A stretch of 41,731 nucleotides of DNA from Actinomadura sp. KC216 (lineage in GTDB: Bacteria; Actinomycetota; Actinomycetes; Streptosporangiales; Streptosporangiaceae), in assembly GCF_004348535.1 (NCBI RefSeq), contig NZ_SMJX01000037.1:1-41731 (forward strand), read 5' to 3'. This document shows positions 18,101 to 25,226 of this stretch, one piece after another (within the stretch, counting starts at the first letter, position 1; every line of letters starts with the position of its first letter). Below the pieces are notes generated by a model. It saw only the letters and a program-made list of their open reading frames with translations, was not told where the DNA came from and ran no database searches. The translations under genes and the position numbers were made by a program.

Positions 18101-18500
18101 ACGGGCCGCGCGCCGTCACGGGCTCCCCGGTGTCGGCAAGGGCGTTCCCGGCGAGCACCTGAGGATCCGGCGGATCCGGCAGGACGTACGGCAGCGACCG
18201 GTACTGCCCTTCGTCGTCGGGCTGTTCGACAAGGATGAGCGCTTCGCCGTCCGTGGTGTAGGACCGCCGGGCGCCCTTCCCGGCCTCCTCGCCCCACAGG
18301 CCGGCGAAGAGGTCGGCGAGGATGTCCGCCGGCATCGTTGTGTACGGCACGGTCCGCCCGGGAGACGCGATCACGACAAGGTGATGGGTGCGGCCCCGGC
18401 GTTGTGCCGTGAACACGACCGCCTCCCGGTCGTCCTCAGCGCGCACGGTGAGGACCTGGCGGGCGTGCTCGAACCGCGGGCTTCTACGGAAGATCGGCAT
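15198..18500 (-). CDS. CHAT-domain (caspase-like) protease with helical repeat region
   Basis: An 1100-residue protein. The first ~250 residues are a domain I do not recognise. A long alpha-helical region (about 290-620) resembles tetratricopeptide-type repeats, for example RAEALLHYEQALAIDEPFGD. A C-terminal CHAT domain (about 790-1100) carries the catalytic dyad His964 in AHVLAHGWY and Cys1010 in FQACSLGRV, and ends in the typical HPYHWAAFKLTG. Both catalytic residues are present, so it should be an active cysteine protease. It overlaps the end of the upstream helical-repeat gene by 17 bases and is coupled to the small gene downstream. CHAT proteases commonly work in regulated cleavage or immunity modules; the trigger and substrate here are unknown. 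Confidence 0.88.
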   Translation of the reverse strand: MPIFRRSPRFEHARQVLTVRAEDDREAVVFTAQRRGRTHHLVVIASPGRTVPYTTMPADILADLFAGLWGEEAGKGARRSYTTDGEALILVEQPDDEGQYRSLPYVLPDPPDPQVLAGNALADTGEPVTARGPYQVPWTPAVAFVVSGQLAGQSQRFALVTGDRSHWVVTDDDPGALRRLFHDVMAAPESTGGLSRLVEHPVPAVPWTFVPEPLASASSPADLTPAELGRSVLTATTLHRHAGLTYRWLGPDGDGGHAVQYRRDDDEPWTFATLDAWPPNDFVVERFAAAWDALQHMHADRYLRDAVQLAQDDQLEEAFHQFALHTRITRPDAADDARYTLAGAMVVGQLLYEGEHPDLAEWVATSAASLAERFAEHDMRRRLLRLAAMACESLAQRAEALLHYEQALAIDEPFGDPVLERDLNLDFVTTTVRLMGDHEPEGLFRQDLEPGMAALLRKAARRLDRAAELVVAEPAERSGWARLAVAVYRWRLRDLAGEHGAAAAGLADLLANPALDEHGPLRQSAVLFRLMALCKLADQDPDWEDRYAEALTGPETKSLGGDRACVYLALRADQLAGQGDDYKAFANALLAHRIQLVTDRQRIRQPRPGERHTGWLAIDALARLHRLSLLITTREGDTPDTRLTGRIRVLVTESAKGRWFRRDLNRGLRTEPDGSLVYSPVRSADEGLDERLTWKADLPAPQDEVTAGRTARRRLDSEPLLPPEARSPTGLKDLHVFAEAFPDFDLTALRSRLPEGTALLSFYAARDLSHVVCMTPHRSVSLQIEVPLDGLTRAAVSLQAAFSGTGLHGRIDPDRPFDVDDRLYAPFRDLGWWLHELVPFVRDAPLIMIAPHAAWHNIPVHALLLPELWETGRNPALTYVPSIGVAEDMLRRAAERPAAIAAAAVAAVPARAAEAELFADCRERITAALRSSSVRVDEPSARDATPDEVMSILAKTDLAHVLAHGWYRDNAEAMDSGLALSRTKTDDGQLSGRDLLGGAMAAAHVTFQACSLGRVVVSASDDQWGPARAALLAGADSVLAPMWDVDLRSSTELIARFYESYLKGGVTKARAFTEAQRSVYQSGDAWRHPYHWAAFKLTGV

Positions 18501-19557
18501 GCAGCTCCTCGGTCCGGTCCAGGGCGGCCCGCATCGTGTCGAGGCCCGGGGCGCCGGATCGGGCGGACGCGGTGGCGGCTCGCCCGATCCGCAGGGCCTC
18601 GTCCAGGTCGCTGCGCGCGCCGTGGACCGTGTACCGGTCGGTTAATAGGCTCACCAGCAGGACCGTGTGGTGCAGCGCCATCCGGCGGGCGGGGTCGGTA
18701 AGGCTGACCGCTTCCCGGGAGGCGAGCACGGCCTCCTCGAAGCGGGCGAGGTCGCGGGTCGCATCGGCCAGCGAGTCCAGCGACAGCGCTAGGTTGTGCA
18801 GGCAGCCCGCCAGCGAGGGGTCGGTAGGGCGCGCCGCGTCCACCGCGGCGCGGTTCGCCTCCACCGCCCGGTCAAGATCGGCGCGTTCACCGGCCACCAT
18901 GTACCGCCGCCACGAGATCAGCCCGAGCCGCGACAGCGGCACCGGGCCGCGTGCCTCCGCCGCGGCTTCGGCGGCCATGGTGACGGCCCGGTCGAGGTGC
19001 TCCCGCTCGCCCTCGTGCTGGTACCGGAGGTCAAGGGCGACGGCCAGCTCCGACACCAGCAGCGGACGCACGGGATGACTGAGCGGCAGCATGACCGTCG
19101 CCGCGTCCGCGATGTACGTGGCGGCCTCGGCGTACTCGGGGCCGGAGGCGACCAGGCCGGCCACGTTGTCGAGCAACTCGTCCGGGGCCTTCTCGACGAG
19201 GCTCGACTGGGTGAAGCTGTCCCCGACCTCCCGCAGCTTGCGCCAGAGCGGTTGCGGGACCGCGGCGCGGTCGACCGCGTAGACGGGGGCCAGCACCGCC
19301 AGCACGGCGACGAGGTTGGGGGTGTCGGTGCCGCGGGCCCCGCCGCCCACGCACAGGTACCGCTTCCAGAACAGCCGCCCAGCCGCCGTCAGCCCGGGCA
19401 GCGCGTCGGCGGGGTACTCGCGCGCGTACTCCACCAGCTCGGCGACGTCGCGGACGGCCTCGTCGTCGAACAGCGGCGCGGCGTCCCCGGACCGCTCGAC
19501 GGCCGCCAGCCGCCTGCGGACGTTCGACAAGGCGACATCACGCCGAATCCAGTCCAC
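18484..19557 (-). CDS. TPR-like helical repeat protein, first gene of the CHAT cluster
   Basis: A 357-residue all-helical protein. Repeats of about 34-45 residues are visible, such as EREHLDRAVTMAAEAAAEAR, ERADLDRAVEANRAAVDAAR and ARSDLDEALRIGRAATASAR. These are typical of the TPR proteins that accompany CHAT proteases in actinomycetes. It probably serves as a sensor or scaffold for the CHAT protein encoded next, with which it overlaps by 17 bases. The ATG at 19557 follows a 955-base stretch with no convincing gene, so the cluster's promoter probably lies there. It is on the opposite strand from the transfer genes and forms an independent cargo operon. Confidence 0.8.
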   Translation of the reverse strand: MDWIRRDVALSNVRRRLAAVERSGDAAPLFDDEAVRDVAELVEYAREYPADALPGLTAAGRLFWKRYLCVGGGARGTDTPNLVAVLAVLAPVYAVDRAAVPQPLWRKLREVGDSFTQSSLVEKAPDELLDNVAGLVASGPEYAEAATYIADAATVMLPLSHPVRPLLVSELAVALDLRYQHEGEREHLDRAVTMAAEAAAEARGPVPLSRLGLISWRRYMVAGERADLDRAVEANRAAVDAARPTDPSLAGCLHNLALSLDSLADATRDLARFEEAVLASREAVSLTDPARRMALHHTVLLVSLLTDRYTVHGARSDLDEALRIGRAATASARSGAPGLDTMRAALDRTEELHADLP

Positions 19558-20463
19558 GCAGGCCTCACCGTCGCCATTGGAACGTCAACCAAGTATGTCG
19601 CGCCGCGCGCCCGCGACGAGGCGAGAAGCCGGAATGGCCTGGTCAGGCCAACCGGCCCGGCGAGCGCCTCACCGGACCCTAGCGAGAGCTGACCTATGAC
19701 GGACTGCGGGCCGAGATCAAAGGCAACAAGGCGGGCGCCATCCCGCGCTGATTTGGGCTCTTCGGCTAGGTCTCGCCCCAACAAGGACTCATCGCCATCA
19801 AACGAGACAACACCTAACGAACAACCCTCTGAGAACCTTCCGCAAGGATCCTGCCCGAAGGTGAGATCAGCCCGGCCCTGCTATTCCTGATCGCCGTGTT
19901 GGTGCATGAGTGCCGTGCCCCAAGCCGTGCAGAGCCAACGAGAACAGTCCGCCCGCTCAAGCGGACTGGCTAGCGGCATCCGCCCGACCAAAGCAGATAC
20001 AAGCCGGGAGCGAAACCAATTCATATTCGCACCTGCAGCCATTCTTCAAATGCACCTAGGAGGTCATAGCGGCACACCCACTAGGGGACCCACTTGCCCG
20101 TCTACTTAGGAATGGGTGGGCACACGAAGGCTTTCAACCAGGTCAGGAAAGTCGCGTAGCACCTCTAAGGCGCCGCGACTGGCCAGTGGAGCGACACCTA
20201 AAGGGTGGATGGGTTGAGAGGTTTGTCGGTATTCGGATTTCGGTTGATGCGAGAGCTTTGATTGTGTTTGCCATTGAGGTGATTTGAGAGAGGGGAGCAC
20301 AATAGGCTCGATCGGTGCCACCAACACCGATCGCGACGCCGTCATGCGCGACCATGAAATGCCTGGTCAAGAGGGTTGCCAAATGGCCTTTGATATGCCC
20401 GATCGAATGTATTGCATTCCCGGCTAATGGGAGGTTTAATAGAAGGCGAGCAGAGCACAGGAA
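19558..20463. other. Stretch without a convincing gene, upstream of the CHAT cluster
   Basis: About 900 bases with no ORF that looks protein-like for its whole length. The right part (about 20110-20460) is clearly lower in GC than its surroundings, which fits a divergent promoter region for the CHAT cluster (leftwards) and the gene at 20513 (rightwards). Short open frames on both strands (for example 19906-20109 plus, 20143-20382 minus) lack ribosome binding sites. Fragments such as GLRAEIKGNKAGAIPR near 19700 may be gene remnants. Confidence 0.5.
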
Positions 20464-20514
20464 GTGACGCGAAGCGTACGGGCAAGCGTCACGAAACGAT
20501 CGGAGTCAGATCGT
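20464..20514 (+). promoter_or_regulatory. Leader with two inverted repeats over the start of the next gene
   Basis: Inverted repeat GTGACGC (20464-20470) / GCGTCAC (20486-20492) is followed by ACGATC (20496-20501) / GATCGT (20509-20514). The second pair holds the GGAG ribosome binding site in its loop, and its right arm reaches the GTG start at 20513. Such a hairpin could control translation initiation or act as an operator. Confidence 0.45.
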
Positions 20515-21355
20515 GTCGAACTGGATTCCGGGAAGGGCAATCCCGATCAACGTTCCGGGTGATGATCTCACCCCAGAGGACATGTCCCGAGTGACCCCCG
20601 ATGATTGGGCGGACGTGCGCACGCTGGCGCGCGGCTACTGCCGCGCGGTCGACGCGACGCGGTCACGTAAGCGCATGGACGGTAGCGCGACCGTCACGCG
20701 AAGCGGGCGCGGCGTCTATGGCACGGATGACGTGTCGGATGACGTCACTCAAGATGCCGTTCTGATGTTCGCCTCACGTCTGCGGGACGTGTTGAAGTCC
20801 TGCCCGACCGCTTCACTGTGGGTCGACTCCCGCGAGGTGGCTGCCTGGCAGTACCGCCGTAAGGACGGTCAGACCACGATCATCACGCGAAAGACCCTCC
20901 TACGCTGGGCAGTGCGCGACGCTGCCGCGCGCAACGGGTATCGGCTGGACGTCCCGCCGGACGAGATCACCGAAACCCCCGGCGCTCAGCGCATGCGCGG
21001 CGTACCGCACGCCGAAAACGTGACGGCGCTTGCAACGGCGACCGGCGTCTCACAGCTCAGCGAAGCGATCATGCGCAAGGCTTGGGGCGACGGTAGCGAC
21101 TTCCCCACGCTGGCAAAGGTGCTGTTCCTGGCAAGCGAAGCGGACGACCTAAAGCGTGCGGGCATCCTGTCGACCGTCGCACAGGCCGAACACGGCGGAG
21201 CCTACGGGTCACGCTGGAACGTCCGCCGTACGCGGGACAAGGGACTTCGGGAGTGGGAGACGCTTTCCGAACGCCTCGACGACGCACGTGACGAAATGGT
21301 GCACACAAGCATGCGCCCCAGCGAAACGACAGGTCGGGCAGAGCAAGCGGACTAG
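20513..21355 (+). CDS. Protein of unknown function with sigma-region-2-like segment
   Basis: A 280-residue soluble protein. Residues about 70-95 (YGTDDVSDDVTQDAVLMFAS) resemble the core helix of sigma-factor region 2, where an acidic D-x-V-Q-D motif precedes a hydrophobic helix. The C-terminal part (TVAQAEHGGAYGSRWNVRR) could be a helix-turn-helix. I cannot assign a family with confidence; it might be a sigma-like regulator or a replication-associated protein. The start is a GTG with GGAG close upstream. It stands alone, bounded on the left by an AT-richer leader and on the right by a 50-bp palindrome, so it is probably its own transcription unit. Confidence 0.65.
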   Translation: MSNWIPGRAIPINVPGDDLTPEDMSRVTPDDWADVRTLARGYCRAVDATRSRKRMDGSATVTRSGRGVYGTDDVSDDVTQDAVLMFASRLRDVLKSCPTASLWVDSREVAAWQYRRKDGQTTIITRKTLLRWAVRDAAARNGYRLDVPPDEITETPGAQRMRGVPHAENVTALATATGVSQLSEAIMRKAWGDGSDFPTLAKVLFLASEADDLKRAGILSTVAQAEHGGAYGSRWNVRRTRDKGLREWETLSERLDDARDEMVHTSMRPSETTGRAEQAD

Positions 21356-21360
21356 AAGGG

Positions 21361-21410
21361 GGACAGTAGTAAGCCCCCTAGGGCATGCCCTAGGGGGCTT
21401 ACTACTGTCC
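21361..21410. terminator. 50-bp perfect palindrome
   Basis: Each 25-base half is the exact reverse complement of the other, with no spacer. The centre is GGGCATGCCC, flanked by CCCCCTAGGGC on one side and its complement on the other. It begins 5 bases after the stop of the gene at 20513, so termination on both strands is the simplest role, though there is no T-run. It could equally be a cruciform or a protein-binding site. Confidence 0.7.
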
Positions 21411-21535
21411 TGAGACCGTGCGCAAGTCCAAGCGCTTGTTATGCCCTGAATGGCCAGTCTGCGGGGCGTAGCGGCCCCGCGCACCCGAACGACGCGTCTA
21501 GACCGGTAGCAGTCTCCGGCTCATCCCACGAAAAG

Positions 21536-21593
21536 AATCTTGAAGAGTGCCGACGGTTCGGCCGTTTCAGCGCCCGTATTAGAGTGAGAGCGG
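21536..21593 (+). repeat. 58-base direct repeat, copy 1
   Basis: Begins AATCTTGAA and contains the conserved block GCCGACGGTTCGGCC, then GCCCGTATT and AGTGAGAGC. It matches copy 2 (21741-21798) over the same length with roughly a dozen substitutions and no gaps. Confidence 0.75.
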
Positions 21594-21740
21594 ATTTCAC
21601 GCACAGCGCGGACGACGCGCTGACTTGGACCGCTCACGGTATTGTCCGCGCGTATCGCGCGCGGCATGTCCTCCGTTGTGCACGCACGCGGGAGACGGAA
21701 TACGCGGTAACGGAGAAAGCCGTTCGCCGGGCGAGCAAAC

Positions 21741-21798
21741 AATCTTGAAAGTCGCCGACGGTTCGGCCATTCCGGTGCCCGTATTCAAGTGAGAGCCC
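21741..21798 (+). repeat. 58-base direct repeat, copy 2
   Basis: Second copy of the element at 21536-21593, starting 205 bases later in the same orientation. The conserved blocks are AATCTTGAA, GCCGACGGTTCGGCC, GCCCGTATT and AGTGAGAGC. GCCGACGGTTCGGCC is itself nearly palindromic. Confidence 0.75.
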
Positions 21799-22155
21799 AA
21801 ACCGGTGGCGCATGCCGCACGTGCCATGGCGCGTGCGGGTTCGCTGCCGCCGGATATCGGGCTCGCTGTGGCTCTGGCCCCCGCTTGGGGAGGGATGCGT
21901 TCCGGTCTCCCCAGCGGCACAGCACCCTTTGCGGGACGCCCACCACTGTTCCCGGCCGCGCGGTTCGGCGGGCCAGGGATCGCGCGCTGGGAGCGTGGTT
22001 GGACAAGCCGTGTGCCAGATCGCCGGCACTGGAGGAGTAGACCGTCCGGGCCGACGGGCGGGCAGCGGCAGCACAGCTCCTGGATGGCCATTCCGACACG
22101 CCACCTGGTTGTGGCCCAGGTATCGGGCCTGGGCCCCGCCGTTCAGGAGGCTGAA

Positions 22156-22491
22156 GTGAGTGTGCAGCAGGCGCTCGCGAACATGGTCAAGGACGACCTG
22201 AAGGCCAAGACCTTCTCCAGCGGGTCCAAGGGCTTCCACGCCACCGGCAAGATCACCGTGGACGGTGACCGGTACCAGGCGCAGGCTCAGGCCGTGCTGA
22301 TCGGCTCGAAGGCCAACCCGAAGGTCAAGGTCAACGCCAAGCGGGACGAGGCGGTCTCCGCGCTGGCGGCCATCGCCGAGAACCTGGCGCCCAAGACGTT
22401 CTCCACGGGCCGGACCGGCTACTACGCCACCGGCAAGACCGAGATCGGCGGGCAGCGCTACCAGGTCCAGGCTCAGGCCGTGCGGCTCTGA
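22156..22491 (+). CDS. Small two-repeat protein of unknown function
   Basis: A 111-residue protein made of two tandem copies of one ~38-residue unit. The first reads KTFSSGSKGFHATGKITVDG then DRYQAQAQAV; the second reads KTFSTGRTGYYATGKTEIGG then QRYQVQAQAV. The Gly-rich strand-turn-strand pattern suggests a small beta fold in each half. The start is the GTG at 22156, 5 bases after AGGAGG. The frame is open far upstream, but that part is not protein-like. No function is assigned. It opens a long series of small plus-strand genes. Confidence 0.75.
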   Translation: MSVQQALANMVKDDLKAKTFSSGSKGFHATGKITVDGDRYQAQAQAVLIGSKANPKVKVNAKRDEAVSALAAIAENLAPKTFSTGRTGYYATGKTEIGGQRYQVQAQAVRL

Positions 22492-22556
22492 CCGCAGGTT
22501 GAAGGGCCGGGATGTCGCGTGTCTCCCGGCCCTACCCGTCCAACTGGAGGATCGCC

Positions 22557-22736
22557 ATGTCCGCACCCCGCGCCGGTAATGACCGGTCGCCGTGGCGGGT
22601 GTACACCCGCAATCCGGCCACCGATGTACTCGTCCACGATGGGCTGATCTACCGAGGCGAACGCTGCGCCCAGCGAGAAGCCCGCAAGATCAACCGTGTG
22701 CTCGGCCTGCCCGCAGAAGCGCGGCCGGTCGACTGA
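22557..22736 (+). CDS. Small protein of unknown function (59 aa)
   Basis: Starts at the ATG at 22557, with GGAGG about 8 bases upstream. The sequence contains SPWRVYTRNPATDVLVHDGL followed by a basic helix (GERCAQREARKINRVLGL), so it looks like a folded small protein rather than a chance frame. It follows the two-repeat gene by 65 bases and is followed by a hairpin at 22750-22789. No family recognised. Confidence 0.6.
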   Translation: MSAPRAGNDRSPWRVYTRNPATDVLVHDGLIYRGERCAQREARKINRVLGLPAEARPVD

Positions 22737-22749
22737 TCCCCGATAGACA

Positions 22750-22789
22750 CCCCGCCCGGGTGACCGTGCAAGGTCTCCCACGGGCGGGG
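22750..22789 (+). terminator. Terminator-like hairpin
   Basis: Arms CCCCGCCCG (22750-22758) and CGGGCGGGG (22781-22789) are perfect, with a 22-base loop, 13 bases after the stop of the small gene at 22557. There is no T-run, as is common in actinomycetes. Confidence 0.5.
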
Positions 22790-22900
22790 CTGGCCCATCC
22801 GTCCGGTGAGGCGGGAGGGCTACGGGCCGAGATCAGGGCCCCTCGGCCCCAACTGTGCTCGGTGAGTCTCGAACTTGACTCCGTTCTAGGTGGCTTCCGG

Positions 22901-22930
22901 CACACCGCCCGCATGCCCGCGGGCGGTGTG
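22901..22930. terminator. Strong 12-bp hairpin in an intergenic gap
   Basis: Arms CACACCGCCCGC and GCGGGCGGTGTG enclose ATGCCC and pair perfectly. The gap 22737-23085 (about 350 bases) holds this and the hairpin at 22750 but no convincing gene. Confidence 0.55.
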
Positions 22931-23085
22931 AGGTGCGGAGTTACGAGGCGGCGCGCAGTCTCCCGGCTAGTGGACGCGGCCAGTCCACGCCACCGGCTCC
23001 CGAGCACAACGCATCACGCGGCCGACGGCCTGCGTGAACGCCGACCTGCGAACAACCCCTCAGTTCCGCAAAGGAGGCGGTCCCG

Positions 23086-23292
23086 TTGCGGCCCCTGCTT
23101 CACCCTCACCTGCACCATGACGACCACCACCGCGCTCACCTGATCGCCCCGGTCGCCATCTTGCTGGCCGAACTGGCGATCATCCTGCACCTCCACATGG
23201 TGGCCCTGCACTTGGCCTTGGCGATTGGCGCGTTCGGCCGCGAGACCTACATCACCCTGCGCGGCCGCCGGACGGACAGCCCCGTCCAGTGA
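23086..23292 (+). CDS. Small membrane protein (68 aa)
   Basis: Starts at a TTG, 8 bases after a strong AAGGAGG. A His-rich N-terminus (LHPHLHHDDHHRAH) is followed by a long hydrophobic segment (about 20-48, LIAPVAILLAELAIILHLHM onward), enough for one long or two short membrane helices, and a short basic tail. The His cluster could bind a metal ion. It is followed by a strong hairpin. No family recognised. Confidence 0.6.
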   Translation: MRPLLHPHLHHDDHHRAHLIAPVAILLAELAIILHLHMVALHLALAIGAFGRETYITLRGRRTDSPVQ

Positions 23293-23304
23293 CCCCATCC
23301 CAGC

Positions 23305-23338
23305 CTCCCGCCCGGGGTTCTCGTCCCCCGGGCGGGAG
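23305..23338 (+). terminator. Terminator-like 13-bp hairpin
   Basis: Perfect arms CTCCCGCCCGGGG (23305-23317) and CCCCGGGCGGGAG (23326-23338) with an 8-base loop, 12 bases after the small membrane protein gene. Confidence 0.65.
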
Positions 23339-23368
23339 TCCTCCCCTGCGTTTTGTGAGGTGATCGTG

Positions 23369-23713
23369 ATGGGCAATGTGTCCATCCGCTACGGCGTTGG
23401 CGGCCCTGACGGCCCCTTGGCCCGCCTTCAGCCGTTCGATACTCACGGCGCCATGAGCGCCGTGCCCTACGCACCGTCCTCGACGGGACGGTTGCCCCTG
23501 CCCTGGGCGCGCAAGTACGACCGTGATAGTCGCGGGCCAGGGATCGTCTACACCGTCCGCTCCTACGCCACACCGATCGCCTGGGTGCGCGCCGACGGAC
23601 GGACGATCATCCCTCCGGTGTCCTACTCCACCACCACGACCCGGCACCAGAACCTGTGCCGCGCATGGCTTGGCACCGCCGCCACGGTGGACGAAGGAGC
23701 GGCAGCGGCATGA
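23369..23713 (+). CDS. Protein of unknown function (114 aa)
   Basis: A small soluble protein starting MGNVSIRYGVGGPDGPLARL, with a middle segment (GIVYTVRSYATPIAWVRADG) that looks like a beta sheet and the closing motif HQNLCRAWLG. The ATG at 23369 follows GAGGTG. Its stop overlaps the next start as ATGA, so it is coupled to the Cys-rich protein downstream. No function is assigned. Confidence 0.65.
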   Translation: MGNVSIRYGVGGPDGPLARLQPFDTHGAMSAVPYAPSSTGRLPLPWARKYDRDSRGPGIVYTVRSYATPIAWVRADGRTIIPPVSYSTTTTRHQNLCRAWLGTAATVDEGAAAA

Positions 23714-24162
23714 CCCAGATCACCAGCCCAGTACGGTTCGTGCGGCACTACCACGTGTACGACTCATCCCTCGGTTGCCTGCCCGAGTCTGATCCCTACG
23801 TCACCGATGACCCGAGCGACGCGGTGGAAAGGCTGGCGAGTCTCCTGGCCGACGGGGGTGAAAGCGACGACACAACCGACGGCGCGCACGCTGCCGAGGT
23901 CGCCGCCGCCTACCGGGCTCCGAATCAGGACGCCAGCGGGAAGGGCCACATTGCACTGAACCGTTTGGAGTGCGGCCACGAGGTGTGCGAGATCGTCGGG
24001 TCGCGGTCGTTCGAGATCGCCGTTTGCGACGAACGTGATTGCTTGCGGTACTGCCCTGACGACCGGTGCCGCACCGTCACGCCGGTCACCGACCCTGACC
24101 CGTGGTGCTGGTGCTGCGGCACCCCCTACGTGCCCTGGGACGCCTGTCCCTGGCTCGACTGA
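23710..24162 (+). CDS. Cys-rich, probably zinc-binding protein of unknown function
   Basis: A 150-residue protein coupled by ATGA overlap to the preceding gene. The C-terminal half carries many cysteines: LECGHEVCEI, VCDERDCLRYC, DDRCRT, WCWCCGTPY and DACPW. The spacing suggests one or two zinc-ribbon-like sites. The N-terminal half (FVRHYHVYDSSLGCLPESDP) is unassigned. It could bind nucleic acid or protein. Confidence 0.7.
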   Translation: MTQITSPVRFVRHYHVYDSSLGCLPESDPYVTDDPSDAVERLASLLADGGESDDTTDGAHAAEVAAAYRAPNQDASGKGHIALNRLECGHEVCEIVGSRSFEIAVCDERDCLRYCPDDRCRTVTPVTDPDPWCWCCGTPYVPWDACPWLD

Positions 24163-24290
24163 CATCCCACCGTGGCCGTCACCGGCTCCCGCCAACTGTT
24201 TCACGCACCCTTTCTATTGAAGTAGGCGCGGGACTTGGGAGCGATTTATAGACCCTAAGGAGGCCAACCCATAAAGGTCCCCGATAGCAA

Positions 24291-24560
24291 ATGAACAAGA
24301 ACAAGCGACTGATTCAGCTACGAGACCAACTCAACGAACTAGCACGGGATATCAGAGAGTGGGACGCGGATTGCTGGCGCATTTCACATAAAGAGAACCA
24401 CGAGGGCGGCGCTTTCAGCGATTGGCACGGCTCGGATGACCAAGCTGCGGAGATCGTGCGCCGCGTGCAAAATATTCTTGGCGAACCAACCCGAGCAAAG
24501 CCCGTGAAGATCTGCCCTCCGGACGACGAGTGTGGAGACTGCTCAGCTATTGCCGCGTAG
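24291..24560 (+). CDS. Small helical protein, low-GC gene
   Basis: An 89-residue protein, with base composition clearly less GC-rich than its neighbours and more AT-ending codons (MNKNKRLIQLRDQLNELARD). An N-terminal coiled-coil-like helix is followed by a Trp/Asp-rich part and a Cys-containing tail (KICPPDDECGDCSAIAA). AAGGAGG at about 24258 is too far upstream for this ATG; AAGG at about 24277 is closer. The composition suggests recent transfer. No family recognised. Confidence 0.55.
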   Translation: MNKNKRLIQLRDQLNELARDIREWDADCWRISHKENHEGGAFSDWHGSDDQAAEIVRRVQNILGEPTRAKPVKICPPDDECGDCSAIAA

Positions 24561-24837
24561 CCAAGCTCATCTGATACAGCAGCACGGGGCAGCAACAGTC
24601 GCCGCCTAAAGCGCGCCCATTCCGCTCCGCCATTGTCGCCTTCGAGCATCTCCTCGACCATGGGGCGCCACGGCGCTCATCCGGTCACCTCTGCACACCC
24701 GCCGATACCGGTTCTCGGTCTGGCCCCACCCTCTCCCTTGCCAGAGGCATGAGCACGTCCGGCCCGTGACCGGGTCAAGGCACGCAGCCGCCGCTCGCGC
24801 CCCGTGCGGGCGGGCAATCGATGAGGGGGAATCCACC

Positions 24838-25197
24838 ATGTCCACACCCACCGGCGACGCGATCACCGAGCAGTGGCTGTCTGAGCTGCTGACCGGACTC
24901 GGTGACAGCCCCGATCAGATTCACGCGACCCTCCGCAACGCGAAAGTCACTGGTCAGCAAGCCAGCCGATACGACTGCCCCCTGGCCCGTTACGTCGCCG
25001 ACCATGCCCGCCAGCGGATGCCGTCGGCCCAGGTGAAGGCCCGCGTCTCTACCGGGGAAGTCGTCGTGGAGATCGAGGAATCCGACACCGGCGGGTACCG
25101 CGAGGTCGGCGCGGAGCAGCCCGAGGCCACGAAGAAGTTCGTACAGGCGTTCGACAGCGGCTCCTACCCCGACCTGATCGACCAGGCGGCCGCCTGA
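24838..25197 (+). CDS. Protein of unknown function (119 aa)
   Basis: Starts at the ATG at 24838 after GAGGGGGAA. It contains a helical N-terminus (ITEQWLSELLTGLGDSPDQI) and a C-terminal part KARVSTGEVVVEIEESDTGG that looks like paired strands. It stands alone in its transcription unit, followed after 65 bases by the first of two matching hairpins. No function is assigned. Confidence 0.65.
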   Translation: MSTPTGDAITEQWLSELLTGLGDSPDQIHATLRNAKVTGQQASRYDCPLARYVADHARQRMPSAQVKARVSTGEVVVEIEESDTGGYREVGAEQPEATKKFVQAFDSGSYPDLIDQAAA

Positions 25198-25226
25198 GGC
25201 CGACAACTACTCCAAGGATCCGGCTC

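Larger units (their letters stand above)
21411..22155. other. Stretch with direct repeats but no convincing gene
   Basis: About 745 bases between the palindrome and the next gene. Long open frames on both strands (plus 21805 onward; minus 22091-21597) are GC-driven and lack ribosome binding sites. The visible structure is a pair of ~58-base direct repeats. This may be a regulatory or replication-origin-like region. Confidence 0.5.

Noticed and set aside
20143..20382. Minus-strand ORF MATLLTRHFMVAHDGVAIGV onward
   Set aside because: Looks somewhat protein-like, but has no ribosome binding site and no recognisable family; kept only as part of the gene-free stretch.
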